This document shows, piece by piece, positions 16,996 through 26,211 of a stretch of DNA of 64,000 nt. The position numbers and the translations under genes are program-made. Source of the stretch: Desulfobacteraceae bacterium Eth-SRB2. Lineage in GTDB: Bacteria > Desulfobacterota > Desulfobacteria > Desulfobacterales > UBA11574. The stretch lies in assembly GCA_004193595.1 (NCBI GenBank), contig RPGQ01000077.1:136091-200090 (forward strand), read 5' to 3'. How positions within the stretch are numbered: position 1 is the first letter of the stretch; every line of letters begins with the position of its first letter. The notes below the pieces were generated by a model. That model made no database searches, had not been told where the DNA came from, and was given only the letters and a program-made list of their open reading frames with translations.

Positions 16996-18285
16996 TTATG
17001 CATTCATCAAATCTTCAATCTCTTCTGTTTCAATGGCAATATTTCCAGTCAGATCCACAGGGCCGTCTTTTGACAGCAGAATGTCGTTTTCAAGTCGAAT
17101 GCCGATACTTTCTTCTTTGATATAAATACCCGGCTCGCATGTAAACACCATGCCTTCTTCAAATTTCCGGTATTTATTGCCCAAATCATGAACATCCAAC
17201 CCCAGATGATGCGATGCGCCGTGCATAAAATATTCTTTATAGAGCGGGGAATCCTGGTTTTGGTTTTTTACTTTTTCGGAATCAAGCAAGCCCAGACCGA
17301 TCAACTCGTTTTCCATGATATGTCCAACCTCTTTATGGTATTCTTCAAGAGTATTTCCCGGTTTGGGCATGTGAATGGCTTCCTTTTGGACACGTAACAC
17401 CGATTGGTACACTTGTTTTTGCCGCTCGGTGAATTTACCGTTTACCGGGACCGTACGCGTTACGTCTGATGCATAGTTGGCATATTCCGCACCGAAATCC
17501 ATGAGCAATAAATCGCCATCTTCGCACTGCCGGTTGTTTTGGATATAATGCAGAATGCAGGTATTTGGGCCTGAAGCAATAATCGATGTATAGGCCGGTC
17601 CCCGGGATCGATTGGCTAAAAATTCATGATAAATTTCAGCTTCAATCTCGAATTCCCACACACCAGGGCGTATAAAGGCGAGTAACCTGCGAAATGTATT
17701 TTCAGTAATCCTGCAGGCTTGTTTAATCAGTTCAATTTCAATATGGGATTTAACGGCCCGAAGATCATGCATCATCGGAGCCAGTCTTTTGTATTTATGA
17801 ATTGGATATAATCTTTTGCATTGTTTTAAAAAGCGATCATCTCTTGTCTCCACGGTAACATCCGCCCGCAGGTGCTCGTTTGTGTTTAAGTAAATCCGCT
17901 CAGCCTCAAGAACCAGAGGTCTGAAAATTGTTTCAAATTCCCCGGTCCAGTAAACGGTTTTAATCCCGGATACCGCCGTGGCTTCTTCTTTGGAGTATTT
18001 GCGTCCTTCCCATATTATAATTTTTTCATTGGTTTCTTTAACAAACAGGATTTCTTTATGTTTTTCTTCTCCGGCATCCGGGAAAATCACCAGAATGCTC
18101 TCTTCCTGATCGATTCCGCTCAAATAAAAAATATCCGTGTTTTGAATAAATGACCTTACGCCGTCTGCGCTGGTGGGAATGATGTCATTAGAATTCAAAA
18201 CAGCAATGGAATTGGGTTTGAGTTTCGCGGCAATTTTTTTTCTGTTCTCAATAAAGAGTCTGTTATCAATGGGTAAATATTTCAT
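16996..18285 (-). CDS. pepP: Xaa-Pro aminopeptidase (aminopeptidase P, M24B)
   Basis: Cytosolic metallopeptidase removing an N-terminal residue next to proline. The 429-residue product has the N-terminal AMP_N domain (about 1-130, with SADGVRSFIQNTDIFYLSGI) and the pita-bread domain with all ligands: MDFGAEYANYASDVTRT (two Asp), HGASHHLGLDVHD (His), FTCEPGIYI (Glu), IGIRLENDIL (Glu). I place the start at 18285 (MKYLPIDNR); the ORF-track extension to 18390 reads as noncoding, overlapping a repeat copy. Transcribed alone. Confidence 0.95.
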   Translation of the reverse strand: MKYLPIDNRLFIENRKKIAAKLKPNSIAVLNSNDIIPTSADGVRSFIQNTDIFYLSGIDQEESILVIFPDAGEEKHKEILFVKETNEKIIIWEGRKYSKEEATAVSGIKTVYWTGEFETIFRPLVLEAERIYLNTNEHLRADVTVETRDDRFLKQCKRLYPIHKYKRLAPMMHDLRAVKSHIEIELIKQACRITENTFRRLLAFIRPGVWEFEIEAEIYHEFLANRSRGPAYTSIIASGPNTCILHYIQNNRQCEDGDLLLMDFGAEYANYASDVTRTVPVNGKFTERQKQVYQSVLRVQKEAIHMPKPGNTLEEYHKEVGHIMENELIGLGLLDSEKVKNQNQDSPLYKEYFMHGASHHLGLDVHDLGNKYRKFEEGMVFTCEPGIYIKEESIGIRLENDILLSKDGPVDLTGNIAIETEEIEDLMNA

Positions 18286-18379
18286 ATGATTTTTCCCGGT
18301 ATTTTTTAAAATGTTTAAAACAAGATTTTTTTGTAACGTTATTATAGCAATAAAAACGATTGGGTGACAATTATAAAAA

Positions 18380-18450
18380 TAACACCTCAATAAATTCTGT
18401 TGTATTAAATGATCCTATTGACGCGGCTCCATAGTTTATTGAGATGTTAC
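18380..18450. repeat. GTAAC palindromic repeat, copy 3
   Basis: Ends TAACACCTCAATAAATTCTG and TTATTGAGATGTTAC, with GTATTAAATG inside. Orientation of the core is reversed relative to copies 1 and 2. Confidence 0.8.
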
Positions 18451-18551
18451 ATATAAAAATATAAACAAAACTAGTGCAATAAAAAACAAGACTTGATAGA
18501 GGGTATCTTAATAATTTTTATATGTTTAATGTGCAAAAACAAGGATTTTAT

Positions 18552-18941
18552 ATGGAAGAAAAACTCATAAAAACCATGGATCTAACCAACGGTATGCAGT
18601 TGAACTTCTATGATGGTTCAAGACGGCTGGCTGGAGACAGATGGTTGATATCATTGATTATTCGAATGGAGATACCGGTTACTGAAGTATCGATCAATGA
18701 CGGAAAAAAATCCATGGAAAGCGTGGATGAAATCAAAAAGGTGCTCGGAGAAAAAGTGTTGTTCGAACTAAAAAGGGAACGAATTTTTGTGGCTGACAGC
18801 GAAAAACAAACCGTATTTGAAGAAGTATATGATTTTTTTATAGATAGTGTGCTCGGTTATTTATCTAATAAAGCGTTCCCAAAGCGGTATGTGTTAAAAA
18901 AATACAGGGAAAAAGTTGAACGGGAATCATGGTATCATTAA
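18552..18941 (+). CDS. Hypothetical protein, Desulfobacterota type
   Basis: The 129-residue product (start 18552 by comparison with the short upstream extension; AAGGATTTTAT precedes it) reads EEKLIKTMDLTNGMQLNFYDGSRRLAGDRWLISLIIRMEIPV, then a charged central part and VLKKYREKVERESW at the end. Small soluble alpha/beta composition, no membrane segment. I recall similar conserved proteins in sulfate reducers but cannot name a function. Upstream of the Nudix gene on the same strand. Confidence 0.7.
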   Translation: MEEKLIKTMDLTNGMQLNFYDGSRRLAGDRWLISLIIRMEIPVTEVSINDGKKSMESVDEIKKVLGEKVLFELKRERIFVADSEKQTVFEEVYDFFIDSVLGYLSNKAFPKRYVLKKYREKVERESWYH

Positions 18942-19066
18942 CCGGATGGTGCAGGATGTCTTATAAGCGCTATGTTATTTTTGCGATGGATGGACTGTGG
19001 AAGGTTTACTGAAAAAAATGAACGGTATGGAAAAATCAGGTTAAAGCAAAATTCAAGGGCGAAGAT

Positions 19067-19600
19067 ATGAAGTTCAAATTCTGTCCATTTTGCGGGCGTC
19101 AATTACAGGCAAGGGGGATCGGTAATAAAAAAAGATTGTACTGTGATCCGTGTGGATGGACTCATTATAGAAATCCAACGGTCGGGGTAGCGGTTGTTTT
19201 ATTAAAGAATGATGAATTGCTCCTGGTAAAAAGAAACGGATCTTATGAGGGGTTGTGGTGCATCCCCTGCGGACATGTAGAATACGATGAAGACATTCGG
19301 GTAGCGGCCAAGCGTGAGTTCAAAGAAGAAACCGGACTCAATGTTGACGTTGGGCCTGTTTTTGCGGTTCATTCTAATTTTCATGACTTGGAAAATCAAA
19401 CCGTGGGAATATGGTTTTTGGGGACATGTACGGGGGGCAAACTTGAAGCCGGTTCCGATGCCAGTGAAGCTAAGTTTTTCCCCCGGGATGATCTGCCGGA
19501 AGGAATGGCGTTTCCAACCGATCTCCTGGTATGTGAGCAACTCAACTCTGAACTCAGGGGTTCCGGCGGCACAAACAGGTTGCCATTAAAAGACTTGTGA
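19067..19600 (+). CDS. Nudix hydrolase with zinc-ribbon N-terminus
   Basis: Hydrolyses nucleoside-diphosphate-linked compounds. An N-terminal zinc ribbon (FCPFCGRQL ... LYCDPCGW, about 4-31) resembles NADH pyrophosphatase-type proteins. The Nudix box [23 protein letters not shown] (about 66-88) has all conserved Gly, Glu, Arg and EExG positions. The last ~15 residues ([16 protein letters not shown]) are encoded by a dispersed repeat, so the natural C-terminus was probably extended by the insertion. Exact substrate unknown. Confidence 0.92.
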   Translation: MKFKFCPFCGRQLQARGIGNKKRLYCDPCGWTHYRNPTVGVAVVLLKNDELLLVKRNGSYEGLWCIPCGHVEYDEDIRVAAKREFKEETGLNVDVGPVFAVHSNFHDLENQTVGIWFLGTCTGGKLEAGSDASEAKFFPRDDLPEGMAFPTDLLVCEQLNSELRGSGGTNRLPLKDL

Positions 19601-19625
19601 TTTCTAAAAGTTGTAGAAATTCCCA
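19573..19625. repeat. Partial copy of the CAGGTT-CCATTAAA dispersed repeat
   Basis: CAAACAGGTTGCCATTAAA and AAAGTTGTAGAAATTCCC match the second half of the repeat at 12430-12490. It supplies the last codons of the Nudix gene and abuts a GTAAC palindrome. Confidence 0.65.
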
Positions 19626-19676
19626 GTAACTTCTCAATAAATTCTGGTGTATTAAATGGTAATATTGAGATGTTAC
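19626..19676. repeat. GTAAC palindromic repeat, copy 4 (short)
   Basis: GTAACTTCTCAATAAATTCTGG ... ATTGAGATGTTAC. The shortest copy, lacking about 20 bases of centre. Confidence 0.85.
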
Positions 19677-19717
19677 AATTCCCACACGTTTAATTAAACG
19701 CTGTTAAAAGGTGAAAA

Positions 19718-20128
19718 ATGAATCTTCAAAAACAAATAAAAAGTGATTTAATTACTGCCATAAAAGCAAAGGATCAAGAGAAAAAAGATACGCTTCGTGT
19801 GATCCTGGGAGAGTTTGGGAGGCTCGATAAAAAAGAGCTTTCAGATGATGAGGTTGTAAAGATTCTGAAAAAATTAATAAAATCAGAAAAAGAAATGCTT
19901 GAAAAAAAAGGTGATGATACCGATTCTATATATATTAGAGTCATTGAAAATTATTTGCCGAAAATGGCAACCCAAGGGGAAATTACCCATTGGATTGAGC
20001 AAAATGTCGATTTTTCTGAATTTAAAAACAAAATGCAGGCTATGGGTTTAATTATGAAGCATTTCGGAGCAACGGCAGATGGAAATGCGGTAAAAAAGAT
20101 TTTATTGGAGATGTCACCAAATAGTTGA
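19718..20128 (+). CDS. yqeY: GatB/YqeY domain protein
   Basis: The 136-residue product has the YqeY-fold pattern: LQKQIKSDLITAIKAKDQEKKDTLRVILGEFGRLDK, VVKILKKLIKSEKEML, ENYLPKMATQGEITHWIE and the end KNKMQAMGLIMKHFGATADGNAVKKIL. The domain also forms the tail of GatB, the tRNA-dependent amidotransferase subunit; the free-standing protein is thought to act in tRNA-related steps. A repeat copy lies just upstream; AAAGGTGAAAA gives the ribosome site. Confidence 0.92.
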   Translation: MNLQKQIKSDLITAIKAKDQEKKDTLRVILGEFGRLDKKELSDDEVVKILKKLIKSEKEMLEKKGDDTDSIYIRVIENYLPKMATQGEITHWIEQNVDFSEFKNKMQAMGLIMKHFGATADGNAVKKILLEMSPNS

Positions 20129-20211
20129 GCAGAAAAATATTTACTGATAATTCAATTTGTTGTGATAAAAACTCGTGAGAAAAGCCACATCCACCGGGTA
20201 TTGGACTGTAT

Positions 20212-20817
20212 ATGTTGTATCAAATTATGACCCGTTATATTATTAAACTTTTTAAAGTAATCTTTTGTTCGGCTTTCGTCGTATTTACAGTTGCCGCCCC
20301 TGTTTATGCTGATATATATATCTATATCGACAGCGGAGGGGTGCTTCATTTTACCAACGTGCCCACGTCATCCAATTATAAAATCTATATCAGGGAAAAG
20401 CCGCCCATGTCTTTGAATTCAAGCGTCACCGACCGGTATGATGACCTGATAACAGAAGCATCTAAAAGGCATGGGGTTTCATTTTCACTGCTCAAGGCGC
20501 TGATTAAAACCGAGTCGGATTTTAATCCCCGGGCGATTTCAAGTGCCGGTGCAAAAGGTCTTATGCAAATTATGCCTGAAAATATCAGGGCTCTGAATAT
20601 AAAAGACCCTTTTGATCCGTTGGAAAATATAATGGGAGGTACGCGTTATTTAAAACAGCTCATTGGACGCTTTAACGGAAAACTGCCCATGGCCCTGGCC
20701 GCCTATAATGCCGGCCCCAATACGGTTGATCGTTACAAACGAATCCCTCCCTTTAAGGAGACGGAAAATTATGTAGAAAAAGTTATGGAATATTATTCTA
20801 TTTTGAAAAAGAAGTAG
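20212..20817 (+). CDS. Lytic transglycosylase, Slt-type, with DUF4124
   Basis: Periplasmic enzyme cleaving the glycan strands of murein. The 201-residue precursor has a signal peptide (about 1-33, VIFCSAFVVFTVAAPVYA), then a short DUF4124-like segment (DIYIYIDSGGVLHFTNVPT). The goose-lysozyme-like SLT domain follows: catalytic Glu in ALIKTESDFNPRAISSAGAKGLMQIMP, then NIMGGTRYLKQLI and ALAAYNAGPNTVDRY. Same strand as yqeY, with about 80 bases between them. Confidence 0.93.
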   Translation: MLYQIMTRYIIKLFKVIFCSAFVVFTVAAPVYADIYIYIDSGGVLHFTNVPTSSNYKIYIREKPPMSLNSSVTDRYDDLITEASKRHGVSFSLLKALIKTESDFNPRAISSAGAKGLMQIMPENIRALNIKDPFDPLENIMGGTRYLKQLIGRFNGKLPMALAAYNAGPNTVDRYKRIPPFKETENYVEKVMEYYSILKKK

Positions 20818-20924
20818 CAGCTCAATTGTATTTATTTTCGGAATACCCCCTGATGTTGCAAAAATTGAGAATCCCGCGCCTGAACTTCCCATCGAATCCA
20901 TTTGGGGCCATTTCTGGATGAAAA

Positions 20925-22322
20925 CTAATTGAGAATCACATCTTTATCTATTACGGATCCTTCTTTGATAACCATCTGTGATTTGCCGTTGTTTTTTATT
21001 ACAACTTTCCCCTTTATGGTCACGTTTTTTTCAAAACGCACATCCCCCTCAATAGCAAGAGATTCACAATCGATCAGGGATGGAATTCCTTCAGCAAATC
21101 TTTCATCAAAAAGATCTATCTTGCCGTAATATTTCGGATCAAGGGCTATGGTTATGGTCCGTGACCCTATCCCGGGATTTAAAATCAGATGGTCGTTTTT
21201 TGAAAAAACAAAACGGTCGGATCTTATGACCAGAAGATCGTTACATTTTTTTACAGGAAAAAAACGGGATGTGGGAACCCGTATTGCTGCCGCACCTTCA
21301 AAAAGAGAGATAGCGGCTCCCATGGCTGTTTCGACCTGAAATACTTTTGGAGTGTTTTCATCTCTCGGATCAATTGTTTTCTGGTTTTTGATTATGGGAA
21401 GGTTTATGGTATGGTGTTTTTTAATAAGCGCTTCAAGAACTTTAAGATTTAACCATATGTTATTTGTGTTAAAAAACCGGTAACGTTTTATATCTTTGAA
21501 CGCATCCATTTCATCTTGCGGGCACTGGGCAGACTCGCGCAAAATCAGACGGCCGTTTATATGTCTGGCAATATGTCCGCCTTTTACGTCTGAGGGTGTT
21601 CTCGGAACCACTTCCATCATAAAAGGGAGTCTGTTCTTGCAAAAATACCCCAGGAGCGATTCATCCATGGTAGCGCCCAGGTTATCCGAGTTGGAAATAA
21701 AGGCATACTCTATACCTTTGTTCAGAAGGCTATGTAACACGCCGGATGTATAAATTGCCGAGTATATATCACCGTGTCCCGGGGGATTCCATTCCAAATC
21801 CGGATTCTCGGGCCAGGTCGCAGGGGCAAGATCTTCTTCCAGGATTTTTGGGAACTTATTCTGAATAAATAAAAGTGGGGAATCTGACGGCTTGATCATT
21901 GACAGAGCGTCAATTGTGTCTTCATGTGTGCTGAAACTGTTCATAAGCGCCAGCTTTACCCGGCACCTTTCTGCCTGCTTTACTATTATTTCAAGAAATG
22001 TTTTTTCGTTTTTTACCTTTAAAAAAGATTTGGCTTTGGAAAGGCCCATGCTGGTACCCAGACCGCCGTTCAGTTTGATGATAACCGCATGGCGTAATGC
22101 TTTTCGCCCGGATTCGGTATATTCTTTAATACGGGTTGCATCTTCAATTTCATCCGGAGAAATGGGTTTTATGTCTTTATCAGAGATAAGGCCGGTTGCT
22201 CCGGAAACCAGCTTTTTATAATAATACGTAAACGTATCAATAACCAAAGGGGGAGAGTTCGCACGTTCCATCTTTGAAATAAAGGATGGAAGATATTTTG
22301 TTTTGTCTGAATTTGCCGGCAT
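20925..22322 (-). CDS. UTP-glucose-1-phosphate uridylyltransferase, UDPGP family
   Basis: Makes UDP-glucose (or another UDP-sugar) from UTP and sugar-1-phosphate. The 465-residue sequence belongs to the eukaryote-type UDPGP family, not GalU: nucleotide-binding loop VIIKLNGGLGTSMGLSKAKSFL (about 79-100), NPPGHGDIYSAIYTSG, SNSDNLGATMD, a FFPVKKCNDLLVIRSD block, and a C-terminal left-handed beta-helix-like tail (GDVRFEKNVTIKGKVVIKNNG). It lies 12 bases downstream of ilvE on the same strand, so probably cotranscribed. Confidence 0.93.
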   Translation of the reverse strand: MPANSDKTKYLPSFISKMERANSPPLVIDTFTYYYKKLVSGATGLISDKDIKPISPDEIEDATRIKEYTESGRKALRHAVIIKLNGGLGTSMGLSKAKSFLKVKNEKTFLEIIVKQAERCRVKLALMNSFSTHEDTIDALSMIKPSDSPLLFIQNKFPKILEEDLAPATWPENPDLEWNPPGHGDIYSAIYTSGVLHSLLNKGIEYAFISNSDNLGATMDESLLGYFCKNRLPFMMEVVPRTPSDVKGGHIARHINGRLILRESAQCPQDEMDAFKDIKRYRFFNTNNIWLNLKVLEALIKKHHTINLPIIKNQKTIDPRDENTPKVFQVETAMGAAISLFEGAAAIRVPTSRFFPVKKCNDLLVIRSDRFVFSKNDHLILNPGIGSRTITIALDPKYYGKIDLFDERFAEGIPSLIDCESLAIEGDVRFEKNVTIKGKVVIKNNGKSQMVIKEGSVIDKDVILN

Positions 22323-22334
22323 ATTGGGTTTTAG

Positions 22335-23396
22335 TTATAACCTTTCTATCCATCCTTCAGGCTCTTTAATGTTGCCGTATTGAATATCTGTAATCGTTTT
22401 GTAGAACTTGTTGGCCATGGGACCGACCTTGCCGTTACCCACGGTTATTACGGTGTCGCCGTATTTGATTTCTCCCACAGGGGAAATCACCGCAGCGGTT
22501 CCGGATCCGAATATTTCTTCGAGTTTTCCCGATGTATGGGCATCCAACACCTCATCGATGCTGATTTTTCGTTCTGCAACTTTGATATCCCATTGTTTTG
22601 CAAGGGAAATTACCGTGTTTCTGGTAATTCCGGGAAGGATACTTCCGGTTAACATGGGTGTGACAAGTTCGCTGTTTATGACAAAAAATATATTCATGGC
22701 CCCAACTTCTTCAATGTATTTCTGCTCAATCCCGTCAAGCCACAATACCTGAGTATAACCCTGTTGATGAGCCTGTTCACCGGCATAGAGGCTGGCTGCA
22801 TAATTGCCCATCGTTTTGGCTTCACCCACTCCGCCCCGTACCGCCCGGACATGGTTGCGGGTTACCCATATCTTAACAGGATTAAAGCCTTCGGCATAAT
22901 AAGCGCCCACCGGAGATAGAATAATAAAATAACGATAGGTATAGGAAGCACGAACACCTAAAAAGGGATCGGTGGCTATTATTGTGGGGCGTATATAAAG
23001 GGAAGTCCCCGGCGTAGACGGCACCCAGTCTTTTTCAATGACCAGCAACTGTTTAAGGGTATCCAGAGCAAAAGCCTCGTCAATCTCCGGGATGCAGAGG
23101 AGACGCGCAGAGTTGTTCAACCGCTTGAAATTATCACTGGGCCGGAAAAGCTGAATATCTCCTGAATCCGTTCTGAAAGCCTTGAGTCCTTCGAAAACGC
23201 CTTGACCATAATGAAGCACCATGGTTGCCGGATCCATATCCAGGGATGCGTAAGGCTCTATACGTGGATTATGCCACCCTTCTTGCGGATTGTAATCCAT
23301 GTTAAACATGTGATCCGTAAAAATACTGCCGAAGCCAAGTTTGGAATCCTCGGGTTTTGTTTTTAATTGATCCGCTTTTTTAACAGTCAGTCGCAT
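22335..23396 (-). CDS. ilvE: Branched-chain amino acid aminotransferase
   Basis: Final step of valine, leucine and isoleucine synthesis; PLP fold-type IV. The 353-residue sequence shows the BCAT-II pattern: SLDMDPATMVLHYGQGVFEGLKAF, LYIRPTIIATD, the catalytic lysine in GEAKTMGNYAASLYAG, QVLWLDGIEQKYIEEVGAMNIFFV, GSILPGITRNTVI and GSGTAAVISPVG. Length is normal. GGAGGC lies upstream of ATG 23396. First gene of a probable pair with the UDPGP gene. Confidence 0.95.
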   Translation of the reverse strand: MRLTVKKADQLKTKPEDSKLGFGSIFTDHMFNMDYNPQEGWHNPRIEPYASLDMDPATMVLHYGQGVFEGLKAFRTDSGDIQLFRPSDNFKRLNNSARLLCIPEIDEAFALDTLKQLLVIEKDWVPSTPGTSLYIRPTIIATDPFLGVRASYTYRYFIILSPVGAYYAEGFNPVKIWVTRNHVRAVRGGVGEAKTMGNYAASLYAGEQAHQQGYTQVLWLDGIEQKYIEEVGAMNIFFVINSELVTPMLTGSILPGITRNTVISLAKQWDIKVAERKISIDEVLDAHTSGKLEEIFGSGTAAVISPVGEIKYGDTVITVGNGKVGPMANKFYKTITDIQYGNIKEPEGWIERL

Positions 23397-23423
23397 TTAA
23401 GCCTCCTCGAAGATTTTAAAATT

Positions 23424-23867
23424 TCAGTCCGATAGTGTCCACAGCATAAGGCCTGTCGTAGGGTCGTGAGCCCTCTTTAGGGGTTTGCCGGTTAATTCCT
23501 GAAAATCAATTTCTGCGGCATAAATTGTGGTTTCTGAAAAAAGATGCCCGCCTATGGTTTTTCCCTCTACATCTCCCAGAACAATATGGGCATGTATGAC
23601 CGGGTTTTCATCCATTAATGAGATATTTCCGGTGCAAGTTACTATTTCATGAGGTTCTTCTTGGGTGAATGTCGCATAAACCTGTTGTTTTTGATCATAT
23701 GCCCCCAGAGTTGCAAAAGAAACCGCACCAATAACGGAAAATGTAGCCATCTGTATTGACGACGCTTTACAAAAATCCTCGATAGATGTAAGCAAATCTT
23801 TGCCGTGAGGAAGACGCCCTACAAAACGTCGTCCCAGTGTAAATTCAGAACAGATCAGTTTGTCCAT
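23424..23867 (-). CDS. PPC/DUF296 domain protein
   Basis: The product (147 aa) is a single PPC (plants-and-prokaryotes conserved) domain: GRRFVGRLPHGKDLLTSIEDFC, FSVIGAVSFATLGAYD, GNISLMDENPVIHAHIVLGD and GGHLFSETTIYAAEIDFQEL. HAHIVLGD and the surrounding histidines form the usual metal-binding face, and the domain is trimeric in known structures. Bacterial role unknown; DNA binding is documented only for plant AHL proteins. Start moved to 23867 because CTTGGAGGGTTTT precedes it. About 27 bases upstream of ilvE, likely the same transcript. Confidence 0.88.
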   Translation of the reverse strand: MDKLICSEFTLGRRFVGRLPHGKDLLTSIEDFCKASSIQMATFSVIGAVSFATLGAYDQKQQVYATFTQEEPHEIVTCTGNISLMDENPVIHAHIVLGDVEGKTIGGHLFSETTIYAAEIDFQELTGKPLKRAHDPTTGLMLWTLSD

Positions 23868-23905
23868 AAAACCCTCCAAGATTAAATATATTAACAATAA
23901 AATTC

Positions 23906-23974
23906 GACACAACTCAATAAATTATGGGAGATCACTATCACCATTTAATACACCAGAACTTATTGAGAAGTTAC
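23906..23974. repeat. GTAAC palindromic repeat, copy 5
   Basis: ACAACTCAATAAATTATGG ... CATTTAATACACCAGAACTTATTGAGAAGTTAC. The left end is eroded, the right end intact. Confidence 0.8.
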
Positions 23975-24150
23975 TAAAATTTAATTCAAGATCTATAGCA
24001 TCTTTACAATTGAAATCAAGACCAAAGTTTTTGTCACAAGTGTTTCGCTGTGCAATACCCTGTATTTTTCTCACAGGTTGACATTGTGCGCTTTGGATAT
24101 TAGAGTCTGAAATTTAAGTTCATCAATACAAAATGGAAAGGAAAATCAAT

Positions 24151-24933
24151 ATGACCATATCAGAGAAAATGGCCGATATCAAACCGGTAAGGCTTAGCTT
24201 GAATAGTAAATTTCAGTTTAAATGTCATAAAGGGGTAAAATGTTTTACCAAGTGCTGTAGAGATATTAATATCGCACTGACGCCTTATGACATTATCAGG
24301 CTTAAAAACCGTTTGCAGCTTTCTTCAGATGAATTTCTGGCAATGTACACGATTCCCCGTCTTTTGGAAAAGACAGATCTTCCCATGGTTACTCTGAGAA
24401 TGATGGACGATGATTTAAAATCATGCCCATTTGTAACCGATAACGGGTGTATCATCTATGAAGACAGACCCACGACGTGCCGTTATTATCCCCTTGGCGT
24501 TGCTTCGCTGAGTCACAGGGAGGGTGTTGATGATGAGGGGTTCTATTTTTTTGTGCATGAACCCCACTGCCTGGGTTTTGAAGAGAAAAAGGAATGGACG
24601 GTTCGTGAGTGGCGGAAAGATCAGGGCGTTGATATCCATGATGAAATTAATGCCGGCTGGACCGATCTTGTTGTGAGAAAAAGATCTTTTCCTCCGAATC
24701 TCAAACTTGTTGAAGAAAGCAAGAAGATGTTTTTTTTAGCCAGTTACAATATCGATAAGTTCAAACAGTTTGTTTTTGAAAGCTCATTTTTGAAGCGGTA
24801 TCATATTGACGATGCAACCGTTGAAAAGATCAGGGAAGATGAAATAGCCCTGCTAAAATTTGGTCTTAAATGGTTAAAAGACGTTCTTTATAAAGAAGAA
24901 AGTTCTAAGGTCAAGGAAAGTGCAACTGATTGA
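24151..24933 (+). CDS. YkgJ-family cysteine-cluster protein
   Basis: The 260-residue product carries the zinc/iron-binding cysteine cluster FKCHKGVKCFTKCCRDINIALTPYDI near the N-terminus and CPFVTDNGCIIYEDRPTTCRYYPLG further on, defining the YkgJ/FliB-related family. Some relatives methylate lysine in flagellin; most are uncharacterised. Start 24151 chosen for GGAAAGGAAAATCAAT upstream. Alone on this strand, followed by a MITE-like repeat. Confidence 0.88.
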   Translation: MTISEKMADIKPVRLSLNSKFQFKCHKGVKCFTKCCRDINIALTPYDIIRLKNRLQLSSDEFLAMYTIPRLLEKTDLPMVTLRMMDDDLKSCPFVTDNGCIIYEDRPTTCRYYPLGVASLSHREGVDDEGFYFFVHEPHCLGFEEKKEWTVREWRKDQGVDIHDEINAGWTDLVVRKRSFPPNLKLVEESKKMFFLASYNIDKFKQFVFESSFLKRYHIDDATVEKIREDEIALLKFGLKWLKDVLYKEESSKVKESATD

Positions 24934-24994
24934 GGGAAAAAACTGTGGTCCCGGATACCGAATGGTTAACATGCCGGTATCCGGGTTCACATGT

Positions 24995-25139
24995 ATGAGT
25001 CTGTTGATTAATGGTCTTTTCACACAATCTCTGCGTTATGCTCAAAAAATAATCCTCGGAATATCGAATATATGCCTGTGGTTATTTTTTTCGCATGCCT
25101 TGATCTTGAACGAAAATCCTCATTAATCAACAGACTCAT
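24995..25139. repeat. MITE-like element with perfect 19-bp inverted ends
   Basis: ATGAGTCTGTTGATTAATG and CATTAATCAACAGACTCAT are exact reverse complements bounding 145 bases. The interior (CCTCGGAATAT, GTGGTTATTTTTTTCGCATG) recurs at 6541-6714 and, more loosely, at 26212-26379. No coding capacity. Confidence 0.88.
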
Positions 25140-25149
25140 GGATGTTATA

Positions 25150-26184
25150 TCAATATTCCTCGTAAAAAAGGCCGTCCCAACTCGAAGGATTGTTCAAACA
25201 CTCTTCAATATCCACATTGAAAAATTCGGCGACCGGTTTTAATATCTCGGGATTGTCGGCCTGTACTTTGCGCGCCGCCGAAAGAACCGTTTCAAGTCCG
25301 TTTCGCGTCATTTTTCCAAGAGGTTGTCTGCATCCACCGGAGGGCATTCCCAGAATCGACATCAACGTTTTGAAGCCCAGCGGGTTTCTGGCCCGGCATA
25401 CCACCTCTCCGTAAGGTGTCTTTTCCATGGTCTTAACCGTAACCAGACCAAAAAGGGGTTCGAGCGCGGTCAACAGCTTTTGGGCGTCTTGCTCTTCACC
25501 CTGTTCGAGCAGTCGAACCATTTCAGTGATGGGACCGGGAGCAACATTTGACGCAACCGAAATAACGCCGGCCGCCTTGATCTGAGGATCGAGCATCATT
25601 TCAAAGGTCATCCCGTCATCACCGGAAAATATGGTAAAGTCAGGCCCGCAGCACTTTCTTGTGCTGCGCATATTTTCAAGATTAGCCGTGGCTTCTTTGA
25701 CCGTATTGACATTTTTATACGTCTGGTTAAGGATGGCAAGGTCCTCGGGTAAAAGCTGCGCACCGGTTCTACCGGGGATCACATAAGGAATAATCTCAAT
25801 ATCAGGAGCCGCTTCGGCAACAGGGGCGATGTATTCCCGGCGTATTTCAAGGGAACTGGGCCCGTTATAGTAAGGATCTACCAGCAAAACCGCATCCGCA
25901 CCTACAGCAACCGCATGCTTTGTTCCATCCAGCGACTCTTTTGTGTTGTTACTCCCTGCACCTGCAATACAAATACATTTATCTTTTGATTTTTCCGCAA
26001 CCATCTCAATAACCCGGTTATGTTCATCCCAGCTTAAAGCAGGGCTCTCCCCGGTAGTCCCCACAGCCAGGATCCCGGTTATTCCGTTTTTTATCTGGAA
26101 TTCCGAAAGCTTTCCAAGACCTTCATAATCCACGGTATTATTTTTAAACGGTGTAACAATTGCCGTAAAACATCCTGCAAGCAT
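25150..26184 (-). CDS. dapA: Dihydrodipicolinate synthase family protein
   Basis: Class I (Schiff-base) lyase fold; DapA condenses pyruvate with aspartate semialdehyde for lysine and diaminopimelate. Landmarks: GCFTAIVTPFKNNTVDYEGL, GILAVGTTGESPALSWDEH, GADAVLLVDPYYNGPS, IPYVIPGRTGAQL (Tyr block) and the Schiff-base lysine in NVNTVKEATAN. At 344 residues it is about 50 longer than classical DapA, with an extra C-terminal tail ending NNPSSWDGLFYEEY and a Cys-containing CRQPLGKMT. This longer form could be a paralogue with another aldol substrate. Flanked by MITE-like repeats on both sides. Confidence 0.85.
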   Translation of the reverse strand: MLAGCFTAIVTPFKNNTVDYEGLGKLSEFQIKNGITGILAVGTTGESPALSWDEHNRVIEMVAEKSKDKCICIAGAGSNNTKESLDGTKHAVAVGADAVLLVDPYYNGPSSLEIRREYIAPVAEAAPDIEIIPYVIPGRTGAQLLPEDLAILNQTYKNVNTVKEATANLENMRSTRKCCGPDFTIFSGDDGMTFEMMLDPQIKAAGVISVASNVAPGPITEMVRLLEQGEEQDAQKLLTALEPLFGLVTVKTMEKTPYGEVVCRARNPLGFKTLMSILGMPSGGCRQPLGKMTRNGLETVLSAARKVQADNPEILKPVAEFFNVDIEECLNNPSSWDGLFYEEY

Positions 26185-26211
26185 AAGATCCCCCTTTTAG
26201 CAGAAAGTGTT

